In this document: positions 23,397 to 33,310 of the stretch, piece by piece
How the letters are laid out: each line of letters begins with the position of its first letter
Numbering within the stretch: position 1 is the stretch's first letter
Origin: Candidatus Latescibacterota bacterium
GTDB lineage: Bacteria > Latescibacterota > UBA2968
Assembly: GCA_022824945.1 (NCBI GenBank)
Contig: JAJDYX010000026.1
Coordinates: forward strand, 1-64,000
Reading direction: 5' to 3'
Length of the DNA: 64,000 bases
Notes under the pieces: generated by a model
What the model saw: only the letters and a program-made list of their open reading frames with translations
What the model was told of the DNA's origin: nothing
Databases searched by the model: none
Position numbers and translations under genes: made by a program

Positions 23397-24425
23397 CTAT
23401 GCTGTGGTTGCTTTCCCCAAATAGAGATCTCTACCCTGTGCGAGAGATGCGATCTTGAGATCAGCTACCGAGCGTTTGAGCATCCAGAATCCACAATCGG
23501 GATGAATAAATGCGATACGCCCCGGGCCGAGTTCTTTTTCTGCCTGGTCGAGGCGTCGGGCAATCTGTTCCGCGGTTTCGACATGATTGATTTTGATGTC
23601 AACCACGCCAATGCCGAGCTTGATGCGCGGATCAATTTCTTTCAGGGCAATTAGATCATCATCCGGACGATGGGCGAGTTCGAGAACGAGGTGATCGGTG
23701 TGCAGGTCGTTGAGGAAAGCGGTAAGTGCGCGCCATGTGCCGCGTTGAATGGTTTGCCCACCGTAATTTCCAAAACAAAAATGAACGGCTTTCTCAGTAT
23801 TGGGATCAACCGCGTCGAGCACCCTATTAATCGCCTTCGCTGCGATAGGCCCGTCCTCGGGATTACCCGGAATATTGGCTTCATCAATCTGTACACAGGC
23901 GCATGGCAGGCCGCGTACCTGATCGGCCAACACATCGGCCACCCCCATGAGCAGAGCTTCAAAATCGCCGTAATAATTGTCGAGCAAGGTGCGGGCAAGC
24001 ATATAGGGGCTGGTAAGCGTAAATTTGAAGAGCCCGCCTGCGACGGCTGCGGCGCGCAAACAGTCGGATAATAAATCGAGAGAACCTTCTGAGAGCGCAT
24101 CATCGACAACAGCGGCGGGTTTGGCGCGAAAGTCCATGGATTGTCGCTGGCGAAACGCCTCAACCTCGGTGCGTCCAAAATCGGCGCGCGTACCACCCAT
24201 AGGACGCACAAAATATTCGATCATACCATTGGTCTCTGGATGGTTGATGTCAAATCGGTAGAGTTCGCCATCGGTGGGCAGATCAATCCCGGCCTGACGC
24301 TGCGTATCAAAGATAACGCGCGTGGCATCCACAACAGCGGTTTCACTCGGTGCTGCCACGAGCCAGTCGGGTAGCGGATAAGATCCAACTGTGGTGGTGA
24401 GAATTGTATCCAGGTTTTCAGACAT
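23397..24425 (-). CDS. Cobalamin-independent methionine synthase-like (MetE C-domain) protein
   Basis: A 342-residue barrel protein like the C-terminal half of MetE, starting TTTVGSYPLPDWL. The zinc ligands are present as HFCFGNYGG (His and Cys), LELAHR (Glu) and HPDCGFW (Cys), so a zinc-dependent thiol methyltransfer is expected. The N-terminal half of true MetE is missing, as in many MetE-like proteins whose methyl donor or acceptor differs. The ATG at 24425 is chosen with AAAGGG before it; the longer frame upstream is made of dispersed-repeat sequence. The name as a full methionine synthase is not supported. Confidence 0.85.
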   Translation of the reverse strand: MSENLDTILTTTVGSYPLPDWLVAAPSETAVVDATRVIFDTQRQAGIDLPTDGELYRFDINHPETNGMIEYFVRPMGGTRADFGRTEVEAFRQRQSMDFRAKPAAVVDDALSEGSLDLLSDCLRAAAVAGGLFKFTLTSPYMLARTLLDNYYGDFEALLMGVADVLADQVRGLPCACVQIDEANIPGNPEDGPIAAKAINRVLDAVDPNTEKAVHFCFGNYGGQTIQRGTWRALTAFLNDLHTDHLVLELAHRPDDDLIALKEIDPRIKLGIGVVDIKINHVETAEQIARRLDQAEKELGPGRIAFIHPDCGFWMLKRSVADLKIASLAQGRDLYLGKATTA

Positions 24426-24544
24426 GGAAATACCCTTTGCATCAGGTGATCGCGGCAAGGATGCCGCTCCAACAGTAGGTGCATCGTAGTCGGGAAATCC
24501 TTTTTCCAACCGCCCAACTCACCAGCCCCCAGTCCCTTGTCTTT
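24426..24544. other. Intergenic gap with dispersed-repeat-like sequence
   Basis: A 119-base gap holding GCGGCAAGGATGCCGC (an inverted repeat, near 24450) and GTAGGTGC near 24475, both resembling pieces of dispersed palindromic elements such as the one at 17937. No gene is seen. Confidence 0.4.
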
Positions 24545-25726
24545 TCACAATTCCTCTGATATGGCATCGAGTTTGGCTCGATTCTCCGGAGTCAGATTTC
24601 TCAGAGCTTCAAATACAAAGGCAAACAAGCAACTCAATATCAGGCTGAGTCCCCCCGCAATGGCAACCATGAGACTGCGGCGCGGATAGCTGCGCGTGTC
24701 AGGAGGTCGCGCATAATCCAGGACCGTGACAGTGTGTGTACCTTTTTCATCTTCAAAGCGCGTTTTTTCGTATTCCTGTTTGACAAACTGGTAGATGGCA
24801 TTCTGTATTTGAATATCGCGGATGAATGGCAGCGCGGCCAGGCCCAATTCGGGCAATTGCCGGAAAGGCTTAAAAATTTCGGGCAATTGCCCGACCGAAT
24901 CGCTGCTGCGCAGGCTATCGGGGACTTGTCCCATAAGCATATCGTCGAGCACCTGACGCGTGGTCTGGATTTCTATATCGAGTTTTTTCAATTCGGGATT
25001 ATCTGCGGTCATCAGTTTTGATTGGACATCGCGCTTGATAATCAGTTCTGCCAGCGAGCCGATGAGAGTGGAAGCGGTTTCCAACTGTGTTTTGATCTGC
25101 GTTTCAACGTCTAATACCATGTGCTCGTTCTGAAAATCCCGGTAGTGCCGCTCGGCTTCAAGCATGTCCTGTTCGGCTTCTTTGAGCCGATCTGTCAGAT
25201 AGGCCAGATAGGCACGCGTTTTGTCTTGATTCCGTTTTTCAAGCGCGTTTTCGAGCTCTTCAACAAAAGCATTGGTCAATTCTGCCGCCAGTTCTGGAGT
25301 ATCAGCTTCGTAGGAAATCGTGAGAAATTGCTCGCGCGAGAGATCGACTCGCAGGCGACTGGCTATCATATCGAGCAACGCGCTTTGATGACTGGCTCCA
25401 TAGCGCGCGGCGAGATCAAATCGCTCTGCAACGGCAAGGCGCACGCGCTCGCTTTCGACGACCGGAACAAAATCTGTGGCGGACACGGCCTCACCACCCA
25501 GTCCCATCAGGTTGAGGGGCAACTCTTGCAAAAGAGTAGATAGCCCCCCGAGACCGCCGCCGGTATCTTGTGGGGGATATACTCTGGCATACGCGCGATA
25601 GGCTTTGGGCAAAATTAGAGAAATGCCCGCTGTCACCAGCGTGACGGCAAAAAAGCATGTGAGAATCATGCGCCGCCAGCGCACGAGAACGTAAATGTAA
25701 TCGAGGATATTGCGTTCAGATTCCAT
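24545..25726 (-). CDS. Wzz/polysaccharide co-polymerase (chain-length determinant) protein
   Basis: A 393-residue inner-membrane protein with the Wzz layout: a membrane helix at about 18-37 followed by LPKAYRAYARVYPP, a long periplasmic coiled-coil region (about 150-240, rich in E, K, L and Q), and a second helix at about 345-366 after the proline-rich RPPDTRSYPRRSLM. There is no C-terminal tyrosine kinase. It sets the chain length of, or helps to export, a surface polysaccharide with the SLBB export protein encoded immediately upstream (2 bases apart). Confidence 0.88.
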   Translation of the reverse strand: MESERNILDYIYVLVRWRRMILTCFFAVTLVTAGISLILPKAYRAYARVYPPQDTGGGLGGLSTLLQELPLNLMGLGGEAVSATDFVPVVESERVRLAVAERFDLAARYGASHQSALLDMIASRLRVDLSREQFLTISYEADTPELAAELTNAFVEELENALEKRNQDKTRAYLAYLTDRLKEAEQDMLEAERHYRDFQNEHMVLDVETQIKTQLETASTLIGSLAELIIKRDVQSKLMTADNPELKKLDIEIQTTRQVLDDMLMGQVPDSLRSSDSVGQLPEIFKPFRQLPELGLAALPFIRDIQIQNAIYQFVKQEYEKTRFEDEKGTHTVTVLDYARPPDTRSYPRRSLMVAIAGGLSLILSCLFAFVFEALRNLTPENRAKLDAISEEL

Positions 25727-25728
25727 AA

Positions 25729-27465
25729 TCAGTTATTCGCTTCCCGGCCAATCAAAAATATAGTCAAAACGAGCGATGCAACAGAACCGAGCATTGCGAT
25801 GGTTTCTCTCGCAATGCGGTAGCCTTGCCCCGGCACGATTTCTCGTGGGGGGACAAAAATCGCATCGCCGGGACGCACGATCGATTCTGACGTAGCGCCT
25901 ATGGCATTGCCCGTATTGCCCTCAACAATAATGATATCTTTCCGTTTCGCGCGCGTATTAAAACCGCCAGCAAGGTCAATATAACCGCCAACTGTAAGTG
26001 CCGCATCATAAGGAATATTCGCAGGCGCAACGACCGCACCTGTCACGCGCACAGAAGGCACAAATCTGGGAATGCGGACGACATCGCCATCTTGCAGGAG
26101 GATATTGTGCCGCTCGTCGCCAGCCATGAGTGCTACAAAATCAACGGGCAAACGCCCCGAAAGCTGCTGGGTTTTGAGGGTGATGAGGGCTTCTTCGGCA
26201 TCGGTGCGCTGTGTGCGGGGGATGCCGAGCAATCGGTCGAGCGCGGGATCGTCTTCTGTTGCGGTCTGTTCATAATTGACTTTGCGAATAAGGGACGCCT
26301 GAACAACGGACGCTTCGGGGGTGAGTTCAGCCTGTTGTAATAATTCTTTGAGACGAAGCCCCTCATTCAGGCGAAAAGGACCGGGGAATTTTACCTCGCC
26401 TTCGACATAAACCCACTTTGTATCGCCGATAACATAGAGTTTATCACCTATTTGCACAGGGATGTTGGCCTCGGCATCACCCGCAAGCGCACGCGTTAGA
26501 TCAATGTCTATGGGCGCGCCCCCGCCATCATCCAACAGACGCAAAAGATGGGCGTGCTTTGGAGGGGAATGGGCGCGCAAACCATTCCCAAGAACAATGA
26601 GATCGGACACGCGATCACCGGGCGCAAATTCATAACTACCGGGCCGTTGTACCGCCCCTGTCACATAGATGGAATCGCTCTTGGCAGCGGGCACCACGAT
26701 TTGTTCCCCATCGAGCATAAAGGGATTGTACTGTTCGTCACCCGTGCGGTTCCACAGCTCGAGATCAACCCTGCGGCCCGTATTGTGCCACTGCCCATTT
26801 TCATCGAGGCGCATAATCTGGATATTCCGACTGGAGCCTCTGCGGTCGGGATCGTCAATAAGCCCCCCAGCTTTGAGAATGAGTTGCGATGCCTGTTCTA
26901 CGCCATTGACCGCAACGGTACCGGGTATATGCACTTCGCCAACCACGTTGATGGGAAAGGTGCGAAGTTGTGCGAGGCTGATAGAGATATCGAGTTGCTG
27001 AAAGCGTCTTTTGATCGCCGATTGGATGGCGCTGTCGGCTTCTGCAAGCGATAAAAACGCAACGGGAACAGGGCCGATAGACGGTAAAAGCAAACTACCA
27101 CTCGCGCCGACGGGCACTTCAAAGGTTTCTATTTCTTCATCTCTGTTTACAACCACGGCAAAAACATCGCCCGGCCCGACAATATAGCGACCCGAGCGAA
27201 TAACCGCATCATAGGCCGCTTTCCCAATGCTTTTGATTTCAACCAGTGGCGTAGCTTCTTGCTCTGTTTTCTCGACAGAAGGCGCGGCAAAAGGTCTGGT
27301 GGGGTCTCTCCGTTCGGATTTTTCTTCACTCTGGCGCGAGTCGCGACGGCGAGATTGCGCGTGTGCAACAAAAGGGTAAAATGCAAAGTCAAAAATGAGC
27401 AAGCCCACGAGCGCGAAATAAAAAAGACGCATATAGCGCCCTGGATATGCCATAGAAATAATCAT
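25729..27465 (-). CDS. Polysaccharide export protein with SLBB domains (Wza-like)
   Basis: A 578-residue secreted protein. A signal/anchor segment lies near 12-36, then a Poly_export domain (about 85-160: GRYIVGPGDVFAVVV...LLLPSIGPVPV), followed by about four SLBB repeats (INVVGEVHIPGTV, IYVTGAVQRPGSYEF, VYVEGEVKFPGPF, VRVTGAVVAPANI) and a C-terminal membrane helix near 553-572. It forms or gates the outer-membrane exit of a capsule-like polymer with the Wzz partner. Its ATG overlaps the stop of thrB (ATGA), implying translational coupling; no lipobox cysteine is seen, unlike Wza. Confidence 0.9.
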   Translation of the reverse strand: MIISMAYPGRYMRLFYFALVGLLIFDFAFYPFVAHAQSRRRDSRQSEEKSERRDPTRPFAAPSVEKTEQEATPLVEIKSIGKAAYDAVIRSGRYIVGPGDVFAVVVNRDEEIETFEVPVGASGSLLLPSIGPVPVAFLSLAEADSAIQSAIKRRFQQLDISISLAQLRTFPINVVGEVHIPGTVAVNGVEQASQLILKAGGLIDDPDRRGSSRNIQIMRLDENGQWHNTGRRVDLELWNRTGDEQYNPFMLDGEQIVVPAAKSDSIYVTGAVQRPGSYEFAPGDRVSDLIVLGNGLRAHSPPKHAHLLRLLDDGGGAPIDIDLTRALAGDAEANIPVQIGDKLYVIGDTKWVYVEGEVKFPGPFRLNEGLRLKELLQQAELTPEASVVQASLIRKVNYEQTATEDDPALDRLLGIPRTQRTDAEEALITLKTQQLSGRLPVDFVALMAGDERHNILLQDGDVVRIPRFVPSVRVTGAVVAPANIPYDAALTVGGYIDLAGGFNTRAKRKDIIIVEGNTGNAIGATSESIVRPGDAIFVPPREIVPGQGYRIARETIAMLGSVASLVLTIFLIGREANN

Positions 27466-28361
27466 GTGACGGTGGCCCCCGATGGATCAACTTTGAGGAT
27501 GCGATAACGCGCTCGTATGTTTTTTGTTGCCCAAATATCGATCATAGCCCGCCCAATAGCATCGGCATTTTGGGTTGTAAGCGCGACAAGGGTTGGCCCC
27601 GCGCCCGAAAGCGCGGCACCCCAGGCACCTGCTTTGACTGCTTCTGCGAGTATCTGATCAAAGCCCGGAATGAGTTTTGCCCGATAGGGGTGATGCAACC
27701 GGTCTTGCATGCCAACGGCGAGATGCTCAAAATTTCCCGTAATCAGCGCTGCCGTAACAATGCACGCTCGGCTTGTACTGAAAACAGCGTCACGGTGAGA
27801 AATCGCGTCGGGCAAGACATTGCGGGCATCTTCTGTTTTGAGTTCAAATTCGGGAATGGCGACCACGGCGCGCAATTCTTTCGGCGGCAGAGCACGCACG
27901 CATGCAACGCGGTTGCCATCCATAGTAGAAGCAGTGAGACCGCCGAGCAAGCAGGGCGAGACATTGTCCGGATGCCCTTCAATAGCCGTGGCAATATCGA
28001 GCATCTCCATCTGTGAAAAGGGTTCATATAAGAGGCGATTGGCCGCAACAACACCGCCAACAATAGCCGTTGAACTGCTGCCCAATCCCCGGGCAAGGGG
28101 CACAGTATTGTGCATATGGATATCAATCCCAGATAGTGTTTTGCCTGCGCGTTGGGCGGTGAATTGCGCGGCACGATAGAAGAGATTCTCCTCATTGAAG
28201 GGCAAAATACCTTCGCCTTCACCCTCTATGCTAAACGACACGCCCGGTTGGGAACGGGTTTTTACCACAACATGATTGTAAATGGACAGCGCCATGCCCA
28301 GTGCATCATAACCAGGACCGAGATTGGCGGTAGAACCGGGTAGTCGGATGCGAAATTCCAT
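27462..28361 (-). CDS. thrB: Homoserine kinase
   Basis: A 299-residue GHMP kinase that would phosphorylate homoserine in threonine synthesis. The start RLPGSTANLGPGYDALGMAL and the ATP loop VPLARGLGSSSTAIVGG (near 88-104) are typical of ThrB, and LSGAGPTLVAL is the third GHMP motif. It lies directly after hemW (start at 28361, hemW stop at 28362) and overlaps the export gene by 4 bases, so all are probably one transcript although the functions differ. No thrA or thrC is in the window. Confidence 0.92.
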   Translation of the reverse strand: MEFRIRLPGSTANLGPGYDALGMALSIYNHVVVKTRSQPGVSFSIEGEGEGILPFNEENLFYRAAQFTAQRAGKTLSGIDIHMHNTVPLARGLGSSSTAIVGGVVAANRLLYEPFSQMEMLDIATAIEGHPDNVSPCLLGGLTASTMDGNRVACVRALPPKELRAVVAIPEFELKTEDARNVLPDAISHRDAVFSTSRACIVTAALITGNFEHLAVGMQDRLHHPYRAKLIPGFDQILAEAVKAGAWGAALSGAGPTLVALTTQNADAIGRAMIDIWATKNIRARYRILKVDPSGATVT

Positions 28362-29471
28362 CTATAGTTCTCTAACGAGTTCGGTGCATACCAGGTCGGC
28401 GAGCAGAAGACCTCGCCGTGTCAGGCGAACGCGGTTATCAGTTCGTTCCAGCAAGTGCTGGTTTGCCATCGCGATATACTGTTTTTGGATTTTCGGATGA
28501 CTCAAAAACTCTGCACGAAGCCCCCGGCGCTGGCGCAACCCCAGCATAATGCGCTCCAGCAGATGTTGCGTCGGTGTAAGCTGTTCTTCTCTTTCCACTG
28601 CATATCCGGTTGCCTCAATATGCTGCATATAAGTTGTGAGATCGCGCACATTCCAGGATCGCCGATTGTAGAGATATGAATGTGCAGATAAACCAACGCC
28701 CAGATAGGGGCGATCATGCCAGTAGTTGAGATTGTGACGCGACGCAAATCCCGGTCGGGCAAAATTGGAAATTTCGTAATGTGTGTACCCGGCAGCTTCG
28801 AGTTGGTCAATAGCATACATATACATCTCGGCCTGATCGGTTTCAGGCGGCACATCCAATTTCCCCTTTTGAAAGCGGCGAGCAAAATTGGTCTGAGGCT
28901 CAATCGTGAGTCCATACACCGAGATATGTTCGGGACACAGGTCAATGGCCCTCTGAATACTCGTTGCCCATTCTTCAAGCGTCTGTTCCGGCACGCCGTA
29001 CATGAGGTCAATATTTATATTCTTAAACCCCACATCGCGGGCGGCTTGAAACGCCTCGATCGCATCTGATGCCGTGTGAAATCGGCCGAGTGCTTTGAGT
29101 GCGCGATCGGTAAATGCCTGCACACCCAGGCTCAAGCGGTTGATGCCGTATTCATATAATTTTTCAAAGTACTTGTGATCATTTGGATTGGCCTCCGCCG
29201 TAATCTCTGCATCGGGAGCGATCGCGCTTTTCACACTTGCCGTGATCTGATTCAATTGTCCAGGCGGTATTGCCGAAGGCGTGCCTCCTCCAAAGTATAG
29301 CGTATTGAACACCGGGAGCGTTCCAAGAGATTGCAGGCGGTTTTGCATTTCAACAATCACCGCATCCATATAGCGCTTTGCCATGTGATTTTTGCCCACG
29401 ACAAATGCAAAATCGCAATACGGACAGCGCGAGTGACAAAATGGAATATGGATATAAAGGCCGAGGTGCAT
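28362..29471 (-). CDS. hemW: HemW-like radical SAM haem chaperone
   Basis: A 369-residue radical SAM protein. C12, C16 and C19 in FCHSRCPYCDF bind the 4Fe-4S cluster, FGGGTPSAIP follows, and the C-terminal HemN-type domain ends with LTRRGLLLADLV. HemW members carry haem to respiratory enzymes and lack the coproporphyrinogen-oxidase residues of HemN. The ATG at 29471 is chosen because the conserved HLGLYIHIPFC starts there, with GGAG upstream and only 7 bases from the lepB stop. Confidence 0.9.
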   Translation of the reverse strand: MHLGLYIHIPFCHSRCPYCDFAFVVGKNHMAKRYMDAVIVEMQNRLQSLGTLPVFNTLYFGGGTPSAIPPGQLNQITASVKSAIAPDAEITAEANPNDHKYFEKLYEYGINRLSLGVQAFTDRALKALGRFHTASDAIEAFQAARDVGFKNINIDLMYGVPEQTLEEWATSIQRAIDLCPEHISVYGLTIEPQTNFARRFQKGKLDVPPETDQAEMYMYAIDQLEAAGYTHYEISNFARPGFASRHNLNYWHDRPYLGVGLSAHSYLYNRRSWNVRDLTTYMQHIEATGYAVEREEQLTPTQHLLERIMLGLRQRRGLRAEFLSHPKIQKQYIAMANQHLLERTDNRVRLTRRGLLLADLVCTELVREL

Positions 29472-29478
29472 GAAATCT

Positions 29479-30162
29479 TCACTCCACGAGCATACCAATG
29501 CGCCGCCAGCGCACGCGTTCGGGAAAGTGGAACAGATTATAGAGCGCGATACCGAATAGAGATGTCACGTTGCTATATGCGGGGACGCGATCATCAGGTG
29601 CCCACGACCAGTAGAGAATAAATGCTTTTCCCCGAATGAGATCGCGCTTGAGAAAACCCCAGTATCGACTGTCTTCACTGCTGTCGCGGTTGTCGCCCAT
29701 CACGAAAAAGCAGTCTTCGGGCACGATCTTAGGCCCGTAGTTATCCCGTGTATTGGCCACCGACCTCCGTCTGAGAATAACAGAATCGATATATTTGGCT
29801 CTGGATGGATCAATCGCACGTTTGTCGTCAACATAAAGGATTTTATCTTTGATTTCAACTTTCTGTCCAGGTCCTGCTACAATGCGTTTGATAAAGTCGC
29901 GGGATGGATCTCTGGGATACTGAAAAATGACAATATCACCGGGAGCAGGCGAACGCCACGCGGGCAGGCGAATGTCGGTAAAGGGAATGCGAGCGCCGTA
30001 AATAAATTTATTCGCCAGCAAAAAATCTCCGACCAGCAAAGTGTTTTCCATCGACCCCGAAGGAATGCGAAATGCCTGCACGACAAATATGCGAATAAAA
30101 AGCGCGAGTGCAAACGCGAGTAAGATGGCTTTGATATATTCGATAGTCACGGATTTTTTCAT
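29479..30162 (-). CDS. lepB: Signal peptidase I
   Basis: A 227-residue membrane protease with an N-terminal helix (about 11-30). S37 in PSGSMENTL is the nucleophile and K92 in RDFIKRIVAGPGQ the general base; GDNRDSSEDSRYWG is the conserved C-terminal box. It cleaves Sec signal peptides at the periplasmic face, serving the several secreted proteins of this region. The ATG at 30162 follows AGCAATCAGCAGTCAG-type repeat DNA with no ribosome-binding site, so a few upstream codons (TTG 30171) cannot be excluded. Confidence 0.94.
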   Translation of the reverse strand: MKKSVTIEYIKAILLAFALALFIRIFVVQAFRIPSGSMENTLLVGDFLLANKFIYGARIPFTDIRLPAWRSPAPGDIVIFQYPRDPSRDFIKRIVAGPGQKVEIKDKILYVDDKRAIDPSRAKYIDSVILRRRSVANTRDNYGPKIVPEDCFFVMGDNRDSSEDSRYWGFLKRDLIRGKAFILYWSWAPDDRVPAYSNVTSLFGIALYNLFHFPERVRWRRIGMLVE

Positions 30163-30227
30163 AATTAGCAATCAGCAGTCAGTCCCCTGATCAGCCCTAT
30201 TTTTTATTTGCGTTCATCCCTGCTTAC

Positions 30228-30266
30228 ACCCGCAGGGACATGCCTGCGTTCATCTGCGCCATCTGC
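30228..30266. repeat. Degenerate dispersed repeat, GCAGATGRCGCAGAT type
   Basis: On the minus strand this gap reads GCAGATGGCGCAGATGAACG, like the pieces at 33253-33310 and about 18668-18680. It lies between lepA and lepB. Such strings are common non-coding filler in some bacterial genomes. Confidence 0.45.
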
Positions 30267-30269
30267 GGA

Positions 30270-32069
30270 TCACACTTCCATCTGCAAAACAGCGAGAAAC
30301 GCCTCTTGAGGGATTTCCACTGCGCCGACTTGTTTCATGCGCTTTTTGCCTTCCTTTTGACGCTCGAGGAGTTTGCGCTTGCGGGTAATATCGCCGCCAT
30401 AACATTTGGCAGTGACATTTTTGCGGAAGGGACGCACGGTTTCGCGCGAAATCACTTTGGCACCGATTGCCGCTTGAATAACGACTTCAAAGAGCTGGCG
30501 CGGGATCAGTGCTTTGAGTTTTTGACTCAACGCGCGCCCCCATTCATAGGCTTTATCGCGGTGAACAATTGCAGAGAGTGCGTCTAAGGGTTCGCCGTTG
30601 ATGAGCAGGTCGAGTTTGACCAGATCCGCTGCCTGGTGTTTTTTGTATTCGTAGTCAAAAGATGCATAACCGCGCGAGACCGATTTGAGGCGGTCGTAGA
30701 AATCGAGCACAATTTCGGATAACGGTAGATCATAGCGCAAGAGAGCACGGGTGGGATCAATGTATTCGGTTGTCCGATAATGGCCCCGACGATCTTGTGC
30801 AATACGCATAATATTGCCCACATATTCAGAGGGCACCAGAATTTGGGCATCGAGTATCGGTTCGGCAATATCTTCTATATTTCCCGCAGGTGGCATCTCA
30901 GCGGGATTTTGCACATTGACCTGCTCCCCACTGGTCAGACGCACGCGGTATTCGACATTGGGCACAGTAGTGATGATGTCTATATCAAATTCGCGGTCCA
31001 GTCGCTCCTGAATAATTTCCATGTGGAGCAGGCCGAGAAAGCCACATCGGAACCCGAAACCGAGTGCTGTCGAAGTTTCGGGTTCATAGGACAATGACGC
31101 ATCGTTGAGGTGCAGTTTTTCGAGCGCAGAGCGAAGATTTTCAAAGTCATCTGATGATACGGGATAAAGTCCGGCAAAAACCATGGGTTTGACTTCCTGA
31201 TAGCCGGGTAAGGGATGAATGGCGGGATTCGCAGAGCCAGTGACGGTGTCCCCGACCCGAGCGTCTTCAAGGTCCTTTATCCCCGCGATGAGATACCCGA
31301 CTTCTCCTGCGTTGAGGCTTTGTTGTTTGATGCGCTTGAGTTTGAGGGTGCCAATTTCTTCAGCGTCGTAATTTTGGTTGGTCGAAAAGAGACGGATGGG
31401 CATATTTTTTTCCAAAACACCATCAAAAACGCGCACATAAGCCACGACACCGCGATATTGATCGAAAATGGAATCGAAGATGAGAGCCTTAAGCGGTGCA
31501 TCTGGATTCCCTTCAGGAGGTGGTATCTCATCGATAATGGCGGCTAGGAGTTTATCGATCCCAATGCCCTCTTTAGCACTGATTTTGACAATTTCCTCTT
31601 CTTCGACACCGAGCAAATCGTGAAGTTGCATCACTACGCGATCAACCTCGGCACCGGGCAGGTCAATTTTGTTGATCACGGGAATGATGAACAAGTCGTG
31701 CTCCATCGCGAGGAGGACATTGCTAACGGTTTGGGCTTCCACCCCCTGCGCCGCGTCAACGAGGAGCAGCGCACCTTCACACGCGGTGAGACTGCGCGAG
31801 ACTTCATAAGAGAAATCCACATGGCCCGGCGTATCGATGAGATTGAGTTCATAAATCTGCCCATCCGGCGACGTGTAATCCATGCGAATGGCGTGCGATT
31901 TGATGGTAATACCCCGCTCTCGCTCGAGGTCCATGCTGTCGAGCACTTGATCTTGCATCTGAAATTTACTCAGAGTTTGCGTCTGCTCGAGCAACCGGTC
32001 AGCCAGAGTCGATTTTCCATGGTCAATATGCGCAATGATGGAAAAATTTCGAATATTTTGAAGATTCAT
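30270..32069 (-). CDS. lepA: Elongation factor 4 (LepA)
   Basis: A 599-residue translational GTPase. The G1 loop AHIDHGKST (13-21), RERGITIKS (G2), DTPGHVDF (G3) and NKIDLPGA (G4) are all intact, and the LepA-specific C-terminal domain ends in a basic tail ([18 protein letters not shown]). LepA back-translocates or helps ribosome biogenesis under stress. The lepA-lepB order is conserved in many bacteria. Length is normal. Confidence 0.97.
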   Translation of the reverse strand: MNLQNIRNFSIIAHIDHGKSTLADRLLEQTQTLSKFQMQDQVLDSMDLERERGITIKSHAIRMDYTSPDGQIYELNLIDTPGHVDFSYEVSRSLTACEGALLLVDAAQGVEAQTVSNVLLAMEHDLFIIPVINKIDLPGAEVDRVVMQLHDLLGVEEEEIVKISAKEGIGIDKLLAAIIDEIPPPEGNPDAPLKALIFDSIFDQYRGVVAYVRVFDGVLEKNMPIRLFSTNQNYDAEEIGTLKLKRIKQQSLNAGEVGYLIAGIKDLEDARVGDTVTGSANPAIHPLPGYQEVKPMVFAGLYPVSSDDFENLRSALEKLHLNDASLSYEPETSTALGFGFRCGFLGLLHMEIIQERLDREFDIDIITTVPNVEYRVRLTSGEQVNVQNPAEMPPAGNIEDIAEPILDAQILVPSEYVGNIMRIAQDRRGHYRTTEYIDPTRALLRYDLPLSEIVLDFYDRLKSVSRGYASFDYEYKKHQAADLVKLDLLINGEPLDALSAIVHRDKAYEWGRALSQKLKALIPRQLFEVVIQAAIGAKVISRETVRPFRKNVTAKCYGGDITRKRKLLERQKEGKKRMKQVGAVEIPQEAFLAVLQMEV

Positions 32070-32364
32070 GTTTTTGTGTTGCTACAAGTTTGGAAAGTCG
32101 TATATGAAGACGAGTAGTGAACTGTTGATAAAGCGGCGCAAAACGCCATAAAACATAAGAATATACCGTCTTACTCCGTTGAGGTCAATCAAAGTGTAGA
32201 ACCGCAACTCGAGATCACCCCAATTGCGAGTTAAAGGAAAATGTGATTGACAAAATTAAATCTATAGTTTTGTCCAGTTTGATTGACAATGATATATAAA
32301 TTGACTATCTTTTCTGGCTTTCTAATCCATTGCTTAAGACATTTTTTACCAGGTGGGAGTGGGT
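32070..32364. other. Divergent intergenic region between lepA and yicC
   Basis: 295 bases, AT-rich towards the right. It holds the yicC promoter and two copies of GATTGACAA (near 32244 and 32281). No tRNA, open frame or clear hairpin terminator was found. Confidence 0.5.
32283..32311 (+). promoter_or_regulatory. Sigma70-type promoter for the yicC-gmk-rpoZ-coaBC run
   Basis: TTGACA (32283-32288), 17 bases, TATCTT (32306-32311), about 48 bases before the predicted transcription start of the leader and 54 bases before the yicC ATG. It likely drives the long housekeeping operon. Confidence 0.6.
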
Positions 32365-33237
32365 ATGATCGCCAGCATGACCGGTTTTGGAAAGGGCGTT
32401 GCAGAAGGGGAAGTGGGCCGCGTTATTGTTGAAATTCGGTCGGTTAATGGACGCTATGGCGATGTGATAGTACGCATGCCCCGTTCTTTATCTGAGCTTG
32501 AATCTCGCATCAAAGAACGGGTTTTGTCAGTCTTTACAAGAGGGCGACTCGATGTGAGTATAACTTTGCAGGGTACTGCATCAGAGCAGGGTCTTCCTGT
32601 GCTCAAGCCCGAAGTTCTATCCGCGTATCTCAAAGGAATTGAAGAAATTCGCGCGGATATATCGGGCGATACCGATTTGATGCAAATTGCCCAACTGCCT
32701 CAAATATTCGCATTTGAAATTCCCGAACTTGATTCTGAAGCCCTCTGGAAGGTGGTATCTACTGCACTCAGCCAAGCTATTGACGCCTGTCGGGCCATGT
32801 GCCTGGCAGAAGGTGAAAAACTCGCCTGTGATCTCCGCACGCGCATTTCAGTACTCAATGAATTTCTCCAGCGCGTCGAAGCACTCGCACCCGAGCGAGT
32901 AGAAGCTGTTCGGACGCGGTTAGAGGAAAAATTGGCGCAATTATTAACACCCGAACAAATTGACGAGAGCAGGCTGTTGATGGAAATTGCTCTCCTGGCT
33001 GACCGCAGCGACATAACAGAAGAGTGTGTGCGTTTTCACAGTCACAACGCGCAGTTTCTCGATATGCTCAACCGCAAAGAAGCAGTTGGCCGGCGTCTCA
33101 ATTTTCTGTTGCAAGAAATGCTCAGAGAAGCCAATACTCTGGGATCCAAAGCGGGTGACGCGACGATAGCCCATGTGGTCGTAGATATCAAAGAAGAAAT
33201 TGAAAAACTCAAAGAACAGATTCAAAACATCGAGTAA
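32365..33237 (+). CDS. yicC: YicC-family endoribonuclease
   Basis: A 290-residue protein with the invariant N-terminus MIASMTGFGKG and EIRSVNGRYGD, and the C-terminal block LLQEMLREANTLGSKAGD. YicC proteins are RNases that affect small-RNA decay and stationary-phase survival. The ATG at 32365 is chosen; a GTG 12 bases upstream lies within the Shine-Dalgarno (GGTGGGAG). It heads the conserved yicC-gmk-rpoZ-coaBC order. Confidence 0.94.
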   Translation: MIASMTGFGKGVAEGEVGRVIVEIRSVNGRYGDVIVRMPRSLSELESRIKERVLSVFTRGRLDVSITLQGTASEQGLPVLKPEVLSAYLKGIEEIRADISGDTDLMQIAQLPQIFAFEIPELDSEALWKVVSTALSQAIDACRAMCLAEGEKLACDLRTRISVLNEFLQRVEALAPERVEAVRTRLEEKLAQLLTPEQIDESRLLMEIALLADRSDITEECVRFHSHNAQFLDMLNRKEAVGRRLNFLLQEMLREANTLGSKAGDATIAHVVVDIKEEIEKLKEQIQNIE

Positions 33238-33242
33238 AAGTC

Positions 33243-33310
33243 GCGGATTAAACGGATGGCGCGGATGACACGGATTAAAGCGGGGCGCAGATAAAGCGGA
33301 TGGCGCGGAT
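33243..33310. repeat. Direct repeat CGGATGGCGCGGAT overlapping the gmk start
   Basis: The 14-mer CGGATGGCGCGGAT occurs at 33253-33266 and 33297-33310, 44 bases apart, within a run of GCGGATTAAA-type pieces. The second copy contains the gmk ATG at 33300. It belongs to the same family as the strings at 30228 and about 18668. Confidence 0.7.
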